The position numbers and the translations under genes are program-made. Positions 42,873-51,749 of a stretch of DNA of 64,000 nt are shown here, one piece after another (within the stretch, counting starts at the first letter, position 1; every line of letters starts with the position of its first letter). The DNA lies in contig NC_019943.1 of the NCBI RefSeq assembly GCF_000327485.1, forward strand, positions 1,984,001 through 2,048,000. Direction: 5' to 3'. This stretch comes from Methanoregula formicica SMSP. GTDB lineage: Archaea; Halobacteriota; Methanomicrobia; Methanomicrobiales; Methanospirillaceae. The notes beneath the pieces were generated by a model. That model saw only the letters and a program-made list of their open reading frames with translations. It was not told where the DNA came from and did no database searches.

Positions 42873-43904
42873 ATGATCGAAGCTTCGTGGGGCCTGATCG
42901 TCTTCATCATCGGCGTTGCACTGGTCTTTGACTTTACCAACGGCTTCCACGACTCGGCAAACTCCATCTCCACGGTTGTATCAACCAAGGTCCTCTCTCC
43001 CCGGAGTGCCGTGCTCTTTGCAGCCTTCTTCAACTTTATTGCCGCATTCGGCTTTGGTGTCGCGGTGGCGAGCACCATCAGCAAGATCATCCGGTTGAAT
43101 ATTGTCGATACTGCTGCCGTCCCGTACATCATTCTCTGTGCTCTTGTCGGCGCCATATCCTGGAACCTGATCACCTGGTTCTTCGGGATTCCCACCTCGT
43201 CGTCCCACGCGCTCATCGGGGGGATGACCGGTGCGGGCCTGTCCGCGGCCGGGATTGCCGCGATTAAATGGTCAACGGTCGGGGAAGTTGCCCTGTTCAT
43301 GATCATCTCACCCCTGATTGGCCTTGCCTGCGGATTCCTCTTTATGGCAGCCATCCTCAACATCACGAAGACGGCAAACAAACTTTCCGCAGAGACCCAT
43401 TTCAGGCGGCTCCAGCTCTTTTCCGCGGCCGCCTACAGTTTCAGCCATGGCACGAACGATGCGCAGAAGACCATGGGGATCATCGTCCCGCTTCTCTTCT
43501 CTATCGGGTACTTCGGGGCAGCCGCCGACCCGAACCACCTTCCGGTCCCTCTCTGGGTGATCCTCATCGCCCATACGGCCATTGCGCTTGGCACGCTCTC
43601 GGGCGGCTGGCGGATCGTCAGGACCATGGGTTACAAGATCACCAAGCTCCGCCCGGTCCACGGGTTTGCTGCAGAGACTGCCGGGGCTTCGACCATCATC
43701 GGTGCATCGGTTGCCGGCATCCCGGTCAGCACCACGCACATCATCTGCACCTCCATCATGGGTGTCGGGACAACCATGGGGACGAGCACGGTGAAGTGGG
43801 GCGTTGCACGGACCATCATGTGGGCGTGGATCCTCACGATCCCTATCAGTGCCCTGATCGGGTTTGTTGCGTTTGCGGTGACACGGATAATGATAGGGTA
43901 CTGA
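42873..43904 (+). CDS. pit: PiT family inorganic phosphate transporter, copy 3
   Basis: 343 residues, same length as copy 2 and very similar along the whole chain (DFTNGFHDSANSISTVVSTK identical; FSHGTNDAQKTMGIIVPLL). This is a recent tandem duplicate. It has an ATG start and no DUF47 partner of its own. About 90 residues differ conservatively by eye. Confidence 0.94.
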   Translation: MIEASWGLIVFIIGVALVFDFTNGFHDSANSISTVVSTKVLSPRSAVLFAAFFNFIAAFGFGVAVASTISKIIRLNIVDTAAVPYIILCALVGAISWNLITWFFGIPTSSSHALIGGMTGAGLSAAGIAAIKWSTVGEVALFMIISPLIGLACGFLFMAAILNITKTANKLSAETHFRRLQLFSAAAYSFSHGTNDAQKTMGIIVPLLFSIGYFGAAADPNHLPVPLWVILIAHTAIALGTLSGGWRIVRTMGYKITKLRPVHGFAAETAGASTIIGASVAGIPVSTTHIICTSIMGVGTTMGTSTVKWGVARTIMWAWILTIPISALIGFVAFAVTRIMIGY

Positions 43905-44293
43905 ACTCTATCGTCACCTTCCGGCAATCCCGGCATTATTGGGCCCTAATAAGACCTCCGTCGAAAATCCTGATAAGTTCCACGAACGATGATCCGTTAT
44001 CCGGAGGTCCGGCTCCCCCTGCCGGTTCCTTCAGCCCCACACTTCCCCGAATTCCCCCCTCGCGATCGATCAGAAGGGCAACAATTAATCCGATTTTGGC
44101 GTCTATTTTCCAACCCGATCCACAAAATCTCCCCTATGCAGCGATATTTCCAAAAAGGTACTCTGTAATTCGCCAAAAACCGCGACTATCCGGAAACCCG
44201 TTTTCCAAAATGGCCTCCGATCCTAAAAATAACCTCAAATTAAAGAGATAATTCTATGGCAAAGAGTCTCCCCGAAATCCTCCCTGCCGCCCC
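43905..44293. other. gene-free spacer between convergent PiT 3 and phoU, contains repeat copy 2
   Basis: No credible frame. The second half holds the 90-base repeat described at 44147-44236. Before it are C-rich tracts (CCGGCTCCCCCTGCCGG-like) without a clear terminator. Confidence 0.5.
44147..44236. repeat. interspersed repeat, copy 2 (partner at 23198-23287)
   Basis: About 64 of 90 positions match copy 1 without gaps, in the same orientation, including CTGTAATTCG, CAAAATG and the AAAAA-AA-CTC end. Confidence 0.6.
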
Positions 44294-44944
44294 TCAGTGG
44301 ATCTCCACCCTCTCCCCGGTCTCCATGTACTGGACGTTCTCGGCGATCTTGCAGGCATGGTCGGCGCAGCGTTCGAGGTACCGGGCAACCATGATGTAGT
44401 GCGTGCACCGCGAGATGGTCCGCGGATCTTCCATCATGTAGGTGATCCCCTGGCGGAAGATCGAGTGACGGAGGGCGTCGATGGTGTCGTCCCGCTGCGT
44501 GAATGCCTCGATGAGCCGGAGATTGTCGGTATCGTAGGCCTCGATCGCGTCGTCTACCATATCGATGACGAGCTCGGCCATGTGGGGGAGGCTCATGAGG
44601 TTTGCGATATGCGGGTTGTCGGAGAGGTCCCGGACAATGTTTGCGATCACCTTCCCGTAGCGCCCGATGCGGAGCGATGCCGTGATCACCTTGAGGGTGC
44701 AGGCAATGATCCGCATGTCCTTTGCCATCGGCTGGTTGAGCGCAATGAGCTGGTAGCAGCGCTCTTCGAGCCGGACTTCCATTTTGTGGATCTCCTCCTT
44801 CCTGTCGACAACGGAGACGGCAAGGTCCTCATCCTGCCGGATGAGGGCATCCACGGCATCCCGCAGCATGGACCTCCCGAAGTGTGCCATCTCCACTGCT
44901 TCCTTCCTGAGTTCTGAAAGCTCCGTGTGGAATTTTTCTGCCAT
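44294..44944 (-). CDS. phoU: phosphate signalling/transport regulator PhoU
   Basis: 216 residues, canonical two-repeat PhoU: FHTELSELRKEAVEMAHFGR, a metal-site ERCYQLIALNQPMAKDMRII, and ARYLERCADHACKIAENVQY. PhoU proteins damp PstSCAB-dependent uptake and signalling. Last gene of the pst operon, 7 bases after pstB. Confidence 0.96.
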   Translation of the reverse strand: MAEKFHTELSELRKEAVEMAHFGRSMLRDAVDALIRQDEDLAVSVVDRKEEIHKMEVRLEERCYQLIALNQPMAKDMRIIACTLKVITASLRIGRYGKVIANIVRDLSDNPHIANLMSLPHMAELVIDMVDDAIEAYDTDNLRLIEAFTQRDDTIDALRHSIFRQGITYMMEDPRTISRCTHYIMVARYLERCADHACKIAENVQYMETGERVEIH

Positions 44945-44951
44945 GGTTCAC

Positions 44952-45713
44952 CTACCCGAACCGCCCGGTAATGTAATTCTCGGTCAGCTCTTCGGCCGGG
45001 TGCTCGAAGATCTGTTTCGTCTTTCCGCACTCGATCAGTTTGCCGAGGTACATGAACCCCGTGTAATCGCTGACCCGCGCTGCCTGCTGCATGTTGTGGG
45101 TCACGATGATGACCGTGTAGTCCGCCTTGAGCATCTCGATGAGGTTCTCGATCTTCGCGGTCGCGATCGGGTCGAGCGCCGAGCAGGGCTCGTCCATCAG
45201 GATCACTTCCGGCTCTACAGCAAGCGTCCGCGCAATGCAGAGCCGCTGCTGCTGGCCGCCCGAGAGGCCGAGAGCCGAGTCGTTCAGCCGGTCCTTCACT
45301 TCATCCCAGAGTGCGGCATGGCGGAGGCTCTGCTCCACGATCCGGTCGAGCTCGCACTTGTCGCGGATCCCGTGGACCCGGGGGCCGTACGCGATGTTGT
45401 CGTAGATGGTCTTCGGGAACGGGTTGGGCTTCTGGAAGACCATGCCGACCTTCTTCCGGAGGGTCACGACATCGGTGGACGGAGCATGGATGTTCTCGTC
45501 ATCGAGCGTGATCTCGCCCGTGATCTTCACGTGGTCGATGAGGTCGTTCAGCCGGTTGAAGCACCGGAGCAGGGTCGATTTCCCGCAGCCCGAGGGGCCG
45601 ATCAGGGCGGTGACCCGGTTCTTCGGCATCTTCATCGAGACAGACTCGAGGGCGTGCTTCCCGTTATACCAGAGGTTGAGGTTGTTTGTGGTGATAATTG
45701 CGGATTCGGACAT
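44952..45713 (-). CDS. pstB: phosphate ABC transporter ATP-binding protein PstB
   Basis: 253 residues. Walker [14 protein letters not shown]-loop [23 protein letters not shown] signature [18 protein letters not shown], Walker [15 protein letters not shown] and H-loop [10 protein letters not shown]. It energises phosphate import through the fused PstCA permease encoded 3 bases upstream. Confidence 0.98.
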   Translation of the reverse strand: MSESAIITTNNLNLWYNGKHALESVSMKMPKNRVTALIGPSGCGKSTLLRCFNRLNDLIDHVKITGEITLDDENIHAPSTDVVTLRKKVGMVFQKPNPFPKTIYDNIAYGPRVHGIRDKCELDRIVEQSLRHAALWDEVKDRLNDSALGLSGGQQQRLCIARTLAVEPEVILMDEPCSALDPIATAKIENLIEMLKADYTVIIVTHNMQQAARVSDYTGFMYLGKLIECGKTKQIFEHPAEELTENYITGRFG

Positions 45714-45716
45714 GGG

Positions 45717-47669
45717 TTATCCCCGTGCTTTGTTCTGGAAATGAGTTCTTGCCAGGATCGCGACTGCATAGAACCCGATAACGAGCAGGAGCAGGACGAG
45801 TGCGGTCCCGTATTTGTTCATCGACGATCCGGGCACGTTGGTTGCCAGGATGAAGAGGTGGTACGGCAGCGCCATGACCGGGTCGAAGACCGAGTCGGGC
45901 AGGAACCGGCTTGAGAAGACAACCGCCGTGAACATGATCGGTGCGGTCTCCCCGGCAGCCCGGCCGATGGAGAGGATGGCGCCGGTCACGATCCCCGGCA
46001 CGGCCGGGGGTATGACGACCTGGCTGATGGTCTGCCACTTGGTTGCCCCGAGCGCAAGGCTTCCCTCGCGGAGCGACTGCGGGATGTTTTTTAACGATTC
46101 CTCTGTTGTCCGGATGACGGTCGGCAGGACCATCAGGGCAAGCGTGATCTGCCCGGCCAGGAGCGAGACCCCGACGCCCAGGTAGAGGACGATGAAGGCA
46201 AACCCGAAGAGGCCGAAAACGATGGAGGGCGTGCCGTTGAGCAGGTCGACACCGGTCCGGATGACTTTCGTGATCTTCCCTTCCCGGGTGTATTCGACAA
46301 GGTAGACTGCCGCCCCTACGCCAAAAGGCAGGGCAATGGCGATCGCGCCGGCAACGAGATACAGCGTCCCGATAATGGCCGGGAAGATCCCGCCTTCGCG
46401 GCCCAGGTCCCGTGGCGTCTGGGTGAGGAAATCCCAGTTAAGGGCCGGCAGACCGTGGACAACGATGTCGGAGAGGATGATGAAGAGGATGGCAAGCACG
46501 ATGATCGTTGCAAGGCCGACCAGGCAGAAAGCCAGGGTCTGGATCCTTTTCTCCGAAAGATACGGTCTTCCGGCCAGCCACAGGCAGCCGGCCATGAGGA
46601 TGACCGGTGCCAGCCACCAGGAGACCGATGTCAGGAAGACCAGCAGCACCGCGAGCGCGAGCATCTCCGCGATGAAAACAACCTTCCGCCGGGTCTCCGG
46701 TGCGAGGAAGGGTTGTTTCCCGGCCGTGGTTGTCCGCCGTTCTTTCAGCCGGTGGAGGATCGCGACCGCAGAGAGGTTGATGATGAGCGTGATGACAAGC
46801 AGGACAACGGCGATCCCGAAGAGGGCGCTGTAGTGTTCGCTGCCCACCGGGACCTCACCCATCTCGATCCCGAGCGTTGCGGTCAGGGTCCGGAGCGGCG
46901 AGAGGATGTTCCAGATCGGGTCCGGGATGATGGCCGCATTCCCGGCAACCATCAGCACGGCCATGGTCTCGCCGACCACCCGGCCGATGCCGAGGATGAT
47001 CGCGGCGGCGATGCCGGAGAGCGCGGCCGGCACGAGGACCTGGCTGATGGTCTGCCACCGGGTTGCCCCGATGGCAAGCGACCCCTCCTTGTACTCGTGG
47101 GGGACGGAGCTGATCGCGTCCTCCGAGACGCTGATGATCGTGGGGAGGGCCATGATCCCGAGCAGGACCGATGCGGCAAGCCAGGTCTCGCCCGATGGAA
47201 TGTCAAAGGTTATCCGGATAACATTCGTGAGAACGATGAGCCCGAAGAACCCGTACACGACCGAGGGGATCCCGGCCAGAAGTTCAACCGCGGGCTTGAG
47301 GACTGCCCTGACTTTCGGGGAGGCGAGTTCGGAGATGTAAATAGCACAGCCAAGGGAAAGCGGGACGGAGAAGATCATCGCGCCCAGGGTGACGAGGAGC
47401 GTCCCGACAATGAGCGGCCAGATGCCGTACAACGGCTCTGCTGCGGTCGGGGCCCAGACAGGCCCGAAGAGGAAATTCGCGATACCAACGTCAGCAAAGA
47501 TCGGGTATGCGTCCCGGAACAAGAAGAGCAGGATGAATGATACGACTATTACGGCAAAAGCGGCGGTGAAGAAGAAGACGGTTTTAACAGAACGTTCCTT
47601 AAGAACAAAGAGGCGTACAGTGTTCCCGGATCGTGGGGTGACACCGTTTGTTTTTCCCGTGAAGTCCAA
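45717..47669 (-). CDS. pstCA: fused phosphate ABC permease PstC-PstA
   Basis: 650 residues; two permeases joined head to tail. The N-half (about 1-300) is PstC-like (YGIWPLIVGTLLVTLGAMIF; ELLAGIPSVVYGFFGLIVL; EGSLAIGATRWQTISQVLVP). The C-half (about 330-650) is PstA-like (FPAIIGTLYLVAGAIAIALP; DLLNGTPSIVFGLFGFAFIV; EGSLALGATKWQTISQVVIP). Each half has its EAA-type loop for PstB. Extra helices between the halves join them. The only in-frame start is TTG at 47669; there is no ATG before the first helix. Confidence 0.95.
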   Translation of the reverse strand: MDFTGKTNGVTPRSGNTVRLFVLKERSVKTVFFFTAAFAVIVVSFILLFLFRDAYPIFADVGIANFLFGPVWAPTAAEPLYGIWPLIVGTLLVTLGAMIFSVPLSLGCAIYISELASPKVRAVLKPAVELLAGIPSVVYGFFGLIVLTNVIRITFDIPSGETWLAASVLLGIMALPTIISVSEDAISSVPHEYKEGSLAIGATRWQTISQVLVPAALSGIAAAIILGIGRVVGETMAVLMVAGNAAIIPDPIWNILSPLRTLTATLGIEMGEVPVGSEHYSALFGIAVVLLVITLIINLSAVAILHRLKERRTTTAGKQPFLAPETRRKVVFIAEMLALAVLLVFLTSVSWWLAPVILMAGCLWLAGRPYLSEKRIQTLAFCLVGLATIIVLAILFIILSDIVVHGLPALNWDFLTQTPRDLGREGGIFPAIIGTLYLVAGAIAIALPFGVGAAVYLVEYTREGKITKVIRTGVDLLNGTPSIVFGLFGFAFIVLYLGVGVSLLAGQITLALMVLPTVIRTTEESLKNIPQSLREGSLALGATKWQTISQVVIPPAVPGIVTGAILSIGRAAGETAPIMFTAVVFSSRFLPDSVFDPVMALPYHLFILATNVPGSSMNKYGTALVLLLLVIGFYAVAILARTHFQNKARG

Positions 47670-47717
47670 GGCAACCAGCCCCCGTTCAAGAAAATGTGTT
47701 GTTTCTTCCCTCGCACA

Positions 47718-48719
47718 TCAACCGACGGTCACGTATCCTTCGTCAGCCACGATCTTCTGGCCGTCTGCGCTGAGGATGTAGGTGATGAAGTCGCCGGTAA
47801 GCCCGGAGGGCTGGCCATTTGTTATGACATAGAGGTTACGGGAGACCGGGTAATCGCGGGACTTGACATTCTCAAGGTTCGGCGCAATGACCTTGTCGGC
47901 ATTATACCAGATCGGAAGTGCCGTGACATCCTTGCTCACGAAACCAATCGAGACATAGCCGATTGAACCGGGTGTCTGGGCAACGGTCTGGAGAACGGCG
48001 CCGTTGGAGTTCTTCTCAAGCATCTTTGCCGTCGGGGTCTTCTTTGCCAGCAGGTGTTCATCGAAGAAGGCGCGGGTGCCCGAGGCGCTGTCACGGCCGA
48101 TCACAACGATCTGGTTGTTGGTGCCGGGGACACCGGCTCCGGTGATCTCGGTCCACTTGGTGGTCTTGCCCAGGTAGATATTCTTGATCTGGTCGAGCGT
48201 GATGTAATCGATCGTGTTGGCCGGATTGACGACAACGGCGATACCATCCTGTGCAACCGTGGTCACAACGAACGAGGGGTACTTGGTCATCTCGGCACTG
48301 GTGATGTCACGCGAGGACATGCCGATGTCAACGGTCTTTGCACCGATGGCCTGGATACCAACGCCGGATCCGCCGCCGGATATCTGGATGTCCGCGTCCG
48401 GGTGGCTTGCCATGTACTGGTCGGCAGCCTTCTGGACGATCGGGAGGACCGTGGTCGAGCCGCTGATCCTGAGAGTCTGCTTCTGGCCGGTGGGGGCAGA
48501 GAGGGGCTTTTCTGCCGGTGTTTCGGCAACGGTTGCTTCGGGCGAAGCAGGGGCCGCTGCCGGGATCTGGTCCATGGCCGCAGCAGGAACTGCGGTGGGG
48601 TCAACGGTCTTTGCTTCCGCACCAGTACGGGGAGCGGTACAACCGGCAGCCATTGCAAACATGACGAGTGCAATGAGGCTTACGGCAACAATCAGGATGG
48701 AACTCCGATTCGCATTCAT
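47718..48719 (-). CDS. pstS: phosphate-binding lipoprotein PstS
   Basis: 333 residues. Lipobox FAMAAGC (about residue 27), a Pro/Ala linker, then the type II periplasmic-binding fold with phosphate-loop motifs LRISGSTTVLPIVQKAADQY, SGGGSGVGIQAI, VVIGRDSASGTRAFFDEHLL and TPGSIGYVSIGFVS. Delivers phosphate to PstCA at the outer membrane face. First gene of the pst operon. Confidence 0.97.
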   Translation of the reverse strand: MNANRSSILIVAVSLIALVMFAMAAGCTAPRTGAEAKTVDPTAVPAAAMDQIPAAAPASPEATVAETPAEKPLSAPTGQKQTLRISGSTTVLPIVQKAADQYMASHPDADIQISGGGSGVGIQAIGAKTVDIGMSSRDITSAEMTKYPSFVVTTVAQDGIAVVVNPANTIDYITLDQIKNIYLGKTTKWTEITGAGVPGTNNQIVVIGRDSASGTRAFFDEHLLAKKTPTAKMLEKNSNGAVLQTVAQTPGSIGYVSIGFVSKDVTALPIWYNADKVIAPNLENVKSRDYPVSRNLYVITNGQPSGLTGDFITYILSADGQKIVADEGYVTVG

Positions 48720-48853
48720 GGATGTTCTATCAGCAATTTCACGGGAGCATATATACTGATTTTCGACATAAACTATAAAGATATATATACACTAAAGAGG
48801 AAGATAGAGACATATAGGTGACTCGGATTATCCGGGACGCAAAGGGGGGAACA
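48720..48853. promoter_or_regulatory. divergent promoter, pst operon / AbrB-PhoU regulator
   Basis: GCATATATAC (48748-48757) is a symmetric TATA candidate 30-40 bases before pstS on the minus strand. ATATATATAC (48781-48790) is the candidate for the regulator on the plus strand. GGGGGGA precedes ATG 48854. A regulator divergent from its likely target suggests the AbrB-PhoU protein binds here. Confidence 0.6.
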
Positions 48854-49888
48854 ATGGAGATCAGGAGAGTGCAGGTAACCGGCGGGGCATCATTTGTCGT
48901 CACCCTGCCGAAGGCATGGGCTGATGAACAGAAAATCAAAAAGAACGATCCGGTCGGGCTCGAGGTTCAGCCGGACGGGGCGCTTCTCGTAACAAAGAAG
49001 ATCACGGACGAGCCGGTCCAGCGGGTGAAGGTTATCGACAGCAAATCTTTCTCGGACCCGGCATTTCTCTTCCGGATGCTGATTGGCGCCTACATCACCG
49101 GATTTACGACGATCCGGCTCACCACAAAGGACAGGTTCCCCCCCTTTGTCCGCACCGTTGTCCGGGACTTCACCCAGATGACAATCGGCCAGGAGGTCGT
49201 TGAAGAGACGGCAACTTCGATCGCCATCAAGGACCTCCTCAACCCGGCCGAGATGCCGTTTGAGAATACCATCAGGAGGATGTACGTTGTTGCACGAGCC
49301 ATGCACGAGGATGCCATCACGGCGCTTGAGACACAGAACAAGACCCTTGCCCATGATGTTATCAACCGGGACACGGATGCCGACCGGCTCAACTGGCTTG
49401 TTGCCCGGCAGACAAACATGATCATGCAGAACGCGTTGCTCTCGCGGAAGATGGCAATCTCGCCCTCCATGGTGATGCATTACTATATGCTGAGCCGGAT
49501 CATCGAGCGGGTCGGCGACCACGCGGTCCGCATTGCCGAACACGCGCTCCCGATCATCGATGCCGACGTTGATAAAAAAGTCCTCGCGGCAATCCGCAAG
49601 GCCAGCGCCATGTCGCTTGAAACCTTCGACCGGAGCATTGTTTCGTTCTTCGAGGCCGACATGAAAGAGGCTCACCGGAATATCGAATCCATCAGTGCGC
49701 TCGAAAAGATCTGCGGGGACATCAACAACATGGTCCTGAAACTGGACACGCCGGTCGCGATCAACCTTGGCTATATCGCAGAGAGCATCCGGCGTTCAGG
49801 GGAATATGCCGGGGACATCTCGGAAACGGTCATCAACCTGCTGGTCGAGCACGAGCATGGCCCGCACAAGTCCCGTGCCGGGAAGTAA
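48854..49888 (+). CDS. AbrB-type DNA-binding/PhoU phosphate regulator
   Basis: 344 residues. Residues 1-45 form a SpoVT/AbrB swapped-hairpin DNA-binding domain (IRRVQVTGGASFVVTLPKAW, NDPVGLEVQPDGALLVTKK). The rest (about 95-335) is PhoU-like helical (YMLSRIIERVGDHAVRIAEH). Archaeal PhoU proteins of this kind probably act as transcription factors for pst. It is divergent from pstS. ATG 48854 has a GGGGGGA site; the frame to 48818 includes promoter. Confidence 0.92.
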   Translation: MEIRRVQVTGGASFVVTLPKAWADEQKIKKNDPVGLEVQPDGALLVTKKITDEPVQRVKVIDSKSFSDPAFLFRMLIGAYITGFTTIRLTTKDRFPPFVRTVVRDFTQMTIGQEVVEETATSIAIKDLLNPAEMPFENTIRRMYVVARAMHEDAITALETQNKTLAHDVINRDTDADRLNWLVARQTNMIMQNALLSRKMAISPSMVMHYYMLSRIIERVGDHAVRIAEHALPIIDADVDKKVLAAIRKASAMSLETFDRSIVSFFEADMKEAHRNIESISALEKICGDINNMVLKLDTPVAINLGYIAESIRRSGEYAGDISETVINLLVEHEHGPHKSRAGK

Positions 49889-49926
49889 TTTCCGTTTCCA
49901 TTCTGCTGCCGCGGACAGGCGATCTC

Positions 49927-50109
49927 GTGACAGGCGACCTGATTGCCGCTGAGGCCATGGACTGTGCGGGCCGGTTCCCTGAGTATTACCGGCGCACTGC
50001 GCAACCGAACGAGCGGACTGCCCGGTTCATGGAACGCATTGGCAGGGAAACACTGAAATCCGAGCTGTTATCATTACTTCCCTGTATACCAGGTGAAATG
50101 GTGAGATGA
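49927..50109 (+). CDS. 60-residue protein resembling the C-terminal tail of nitrite/sulfite reductase-type proteins
   Basis: Starts with GTG 49927 (ATG 49957 is possible). The sequence GRFPEYYRRTAQPNERTARF then MERIGRETLKSELLSLLP looks like the terminal helix-rich segment of siroheme reductase-like proteins. No cofactor domain precedes it. It lies between the phosphate regulator and the cupin, almost touching the latter. It may be a real small protein or a remnant. I am unsure of the family. Confidence 0.45.
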   Translation: MTGDLIAAEAMDCAGRFPEYYRRTAQPNERTARFMERIGRETLKSELLSLLPCIPGEMVR

Positions 50110-50110
50110 G

Positions 50111-50449
50111 ATGAAGATCACGGATGTAGCAAAGGTCGTGTCGGGCCCGAACCCGCACCATGTGGATGCACGAAAAGTATACGACTCCCCCCACGCGATG
50201 GCCGTCGTCATCACGCTCAAGCCCGGCGAGGCACTCAAAAAACACATCACCCCTGTCGATGTCTTCTTCTACGTGCTGGAAGGGACTGGTGTTGTCGAGA
50301 TCGGGAGCGAGAAGCAGAGCGTGGGAAAAGACATGCTGGTCGAGAGCCCGGCAAAGATCCCGCACAAATGGACGAACGAGAGCAACGCGGTCTTCCGCGT
50401 GCTGGTCGTGAAAGTGCCCAAGCCCACGGAAGAGACGAAGCTGCTGTAA
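50111..50449 (+). CDS. small cupin-domain protein
   Basis: 112 residues, one cupin barrel: ITLKPGEALKKHITPVDVFF (motif 1, with His), YVLEGTGVVEIGSEKQSVGK, and SPAKIPHKWTNESNAVFRVL (motif 2). It could bind a metal and a small ligand. The upstream 60-residue gene ends one base before it, so they are co-transcribed. Confidence 0.85.
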   Translation: MKITDVAKVVSGPNPHHVDARKVYDSPHAMAVVITLKPGEALKKHITPVDVFFYVLEGTGVVEIGSEKQSVGKDMLVESPAKIPHKWTNESNAVFRVLVVKVPKPTEETKLL

Positions 50450-50846
50450 GCAGGGAACCAAACTCAGTAAGGCACACACAGATACCCAACGGTCTGCATG
50501 GTCGTCCCAAGGCGCGATCCTGGTGGAGGCGGACAGCGGCGGGGTATCATGGGGCTGCCGCCGGTATGGTGCGGCGATACGGTTTACGCTGCGGCGGGTA
50601 AACGTACAATAAAAGAAACTCTATCGTCACCCTTCAGATTTCGTTACCGGGAAACATATTTTTAAAAAGGAAAATCTGCCACAGGAATAGTATTTTCCCG
50701 GGTTTTTTCTGGAACATACTTAACTTTTCATAGGTCCGATCATGATTGGGTTTGAACATTTTTTTCCCGATCAAAACCGGATCTGAAAAAAGTTAACCAG
50801 ATCTGAAAAATGAATCACAGAAAAAAATTGATATCCGGGCAAATTC
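50450..50846. other. AT-rich spacer between convergent genes
   Basis: No gene seen. It contains T-rich stretches suitable for termination and a direct repeat AACCGGATCTGAAAAAA / AACCAGATCTGAAAAAT (about 50776-50810). Confidence 0.5.
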
Positions 50847-51491
50847 TCATGAAGAATTCCGGTTCCACCGGCACATCCCCCGGATCACACATTCCCCGCA
50901 CAGCGGCTTTTTCGCATCGCAGGTCACCCGCCCGTGCGCAATCAGGACATCGGTGAGGTCGCCCCAGTCCTTCTTTGGGAAGATCGCCATGAGATCGCGC
51001 TCGATGACTTCGACATTGTCCGTATCTGAAAACCCAATCCGCTGCGCCAGCCTTCGGACGTGGGTGTCGACCGCGATCCCCTCGTTCTTCCCCAGCGCAT
51101 GGTAGAGCACGATGTTTGCGGTTTTCCGCCCAACACCCGGAATCGTAAGCAGTTCGTCCATCGTCTCCGGCACGCTGCCGCCGAACTGGTCGATCAGCGT
51201 CTGCGATGCGGCGATGATATTCTTTGCTTTCGCGTGATAGTACCCGAGGCTGTGGATGATCGTCTCCACGTCTCCGGCCTTCGCCTTTGCGAGTTTCGCG
51301 GGCGTCGGGTACTGTGAGAAGAGGGCGGGCTTTACCTTCAGGACAGCCTTGTCTGTTGTCTGGGCCGAGAGGATGGTGAGGACGATGACCTCGAACGGGG
51401 AGCCGCGACAGATCTTGCCGGCAGGTTCGCGGGCATCCGGATAGCGTTTTAAAAGAGCGGCATAGATCCGGGCTGCATCCTGCTTTCTCAT
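50847..51491 (-). CDS. nth: endonuclease III
   Basis: 214 residues. Helix-hairpin-helix and catalytic lysine LLTIPGVGRKTANIVLYHAL, catalytic Asp in GIAVDTHVRRLAQRIG, and the C-terminal cluster CDAKKPLCGECVIRGMC (C-x6-C-x2-C-x5-C, 4Fe-4S). A base-excision-repair glycosylase/AP lyase for oxidised pyrimidines. ATG 51491 is only six bases from the 3' end of tRNA-Pro on the same strand; the region just upstream is the tRNA itself. Confidence 0.96.
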   Translation of the reverse strand: MRKQDAARIYAALLKRYPDAREPAGKICRGSPFEVIVLTILSAQTTDKAVLKVKPALFSQYPTPAKLAKAKAGDVETIIHSLGYYHAKAKNIIAASQTLIDQFGGSVPETMDELLTIPGVGRKTANIVLYHALGKNEGIAVDTHVRRLAQRIGFSDTDNVEVIERDLMAIFPKKDWGDLTDVLIAHGRVTCDAKKPLCGECVIRGMCRWNRNSS

Positions 51492-51497
51492 GACAAA

Positions 51498-51572
51498 TGG
51501 GGTAGGGCGGATTCGAACCGCCGTCAAAGCGTCCCAAACGCTCTAGGATGGACCAGGCTACCCTACTACCCC
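51498..51572 (-). tRNA. tRNA-Pro (TGG)
   Basis: 75 bases on the minus strand. Acceptor GGGGTAG/CTACCCC, discriminator A at 51498, no encoded CCA. Anticodon stem GAGCG/CGCTT (one G-U pair) encloses TTTGGGA, giving TGG. T arm GGCGG-TTCGAAT-CCGCC. No intron. CCTTTTTGTAC (minus, about 51597-51607) lies 25-35 bases upstream as TATA. Confidence 0.95.
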
Positions 51573-51749
51573 GTGCCATCATAGATGGGGCGGGGGAGTA
51601 CAAAAAGGGTGGGGATGCGGTCGCTCACGCGCACTGCCCGGCATGCGTCCGGATCTGTTTGTGCTGCAAACAGCGTCTGCCGATACCGGCATTGAGAGAT
51701 GCAGGCCATGGCACATCTGCATGTTGGTTAAAATATTTTAGCAATAAGC

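Noticed and set aside
46455-47540. 361-codon plus-strand frame opposite pstCA
   Set aside because: Antisense shadow of the permease; very rich in Asp/Arg/Gly, no start signal.
43906-50640. Shared 15-base word AACTCTATCGTCACC at 43907 and 50626
   Set aside because: One match of this length in 64 kb is expected by chance and the flanks do not align.
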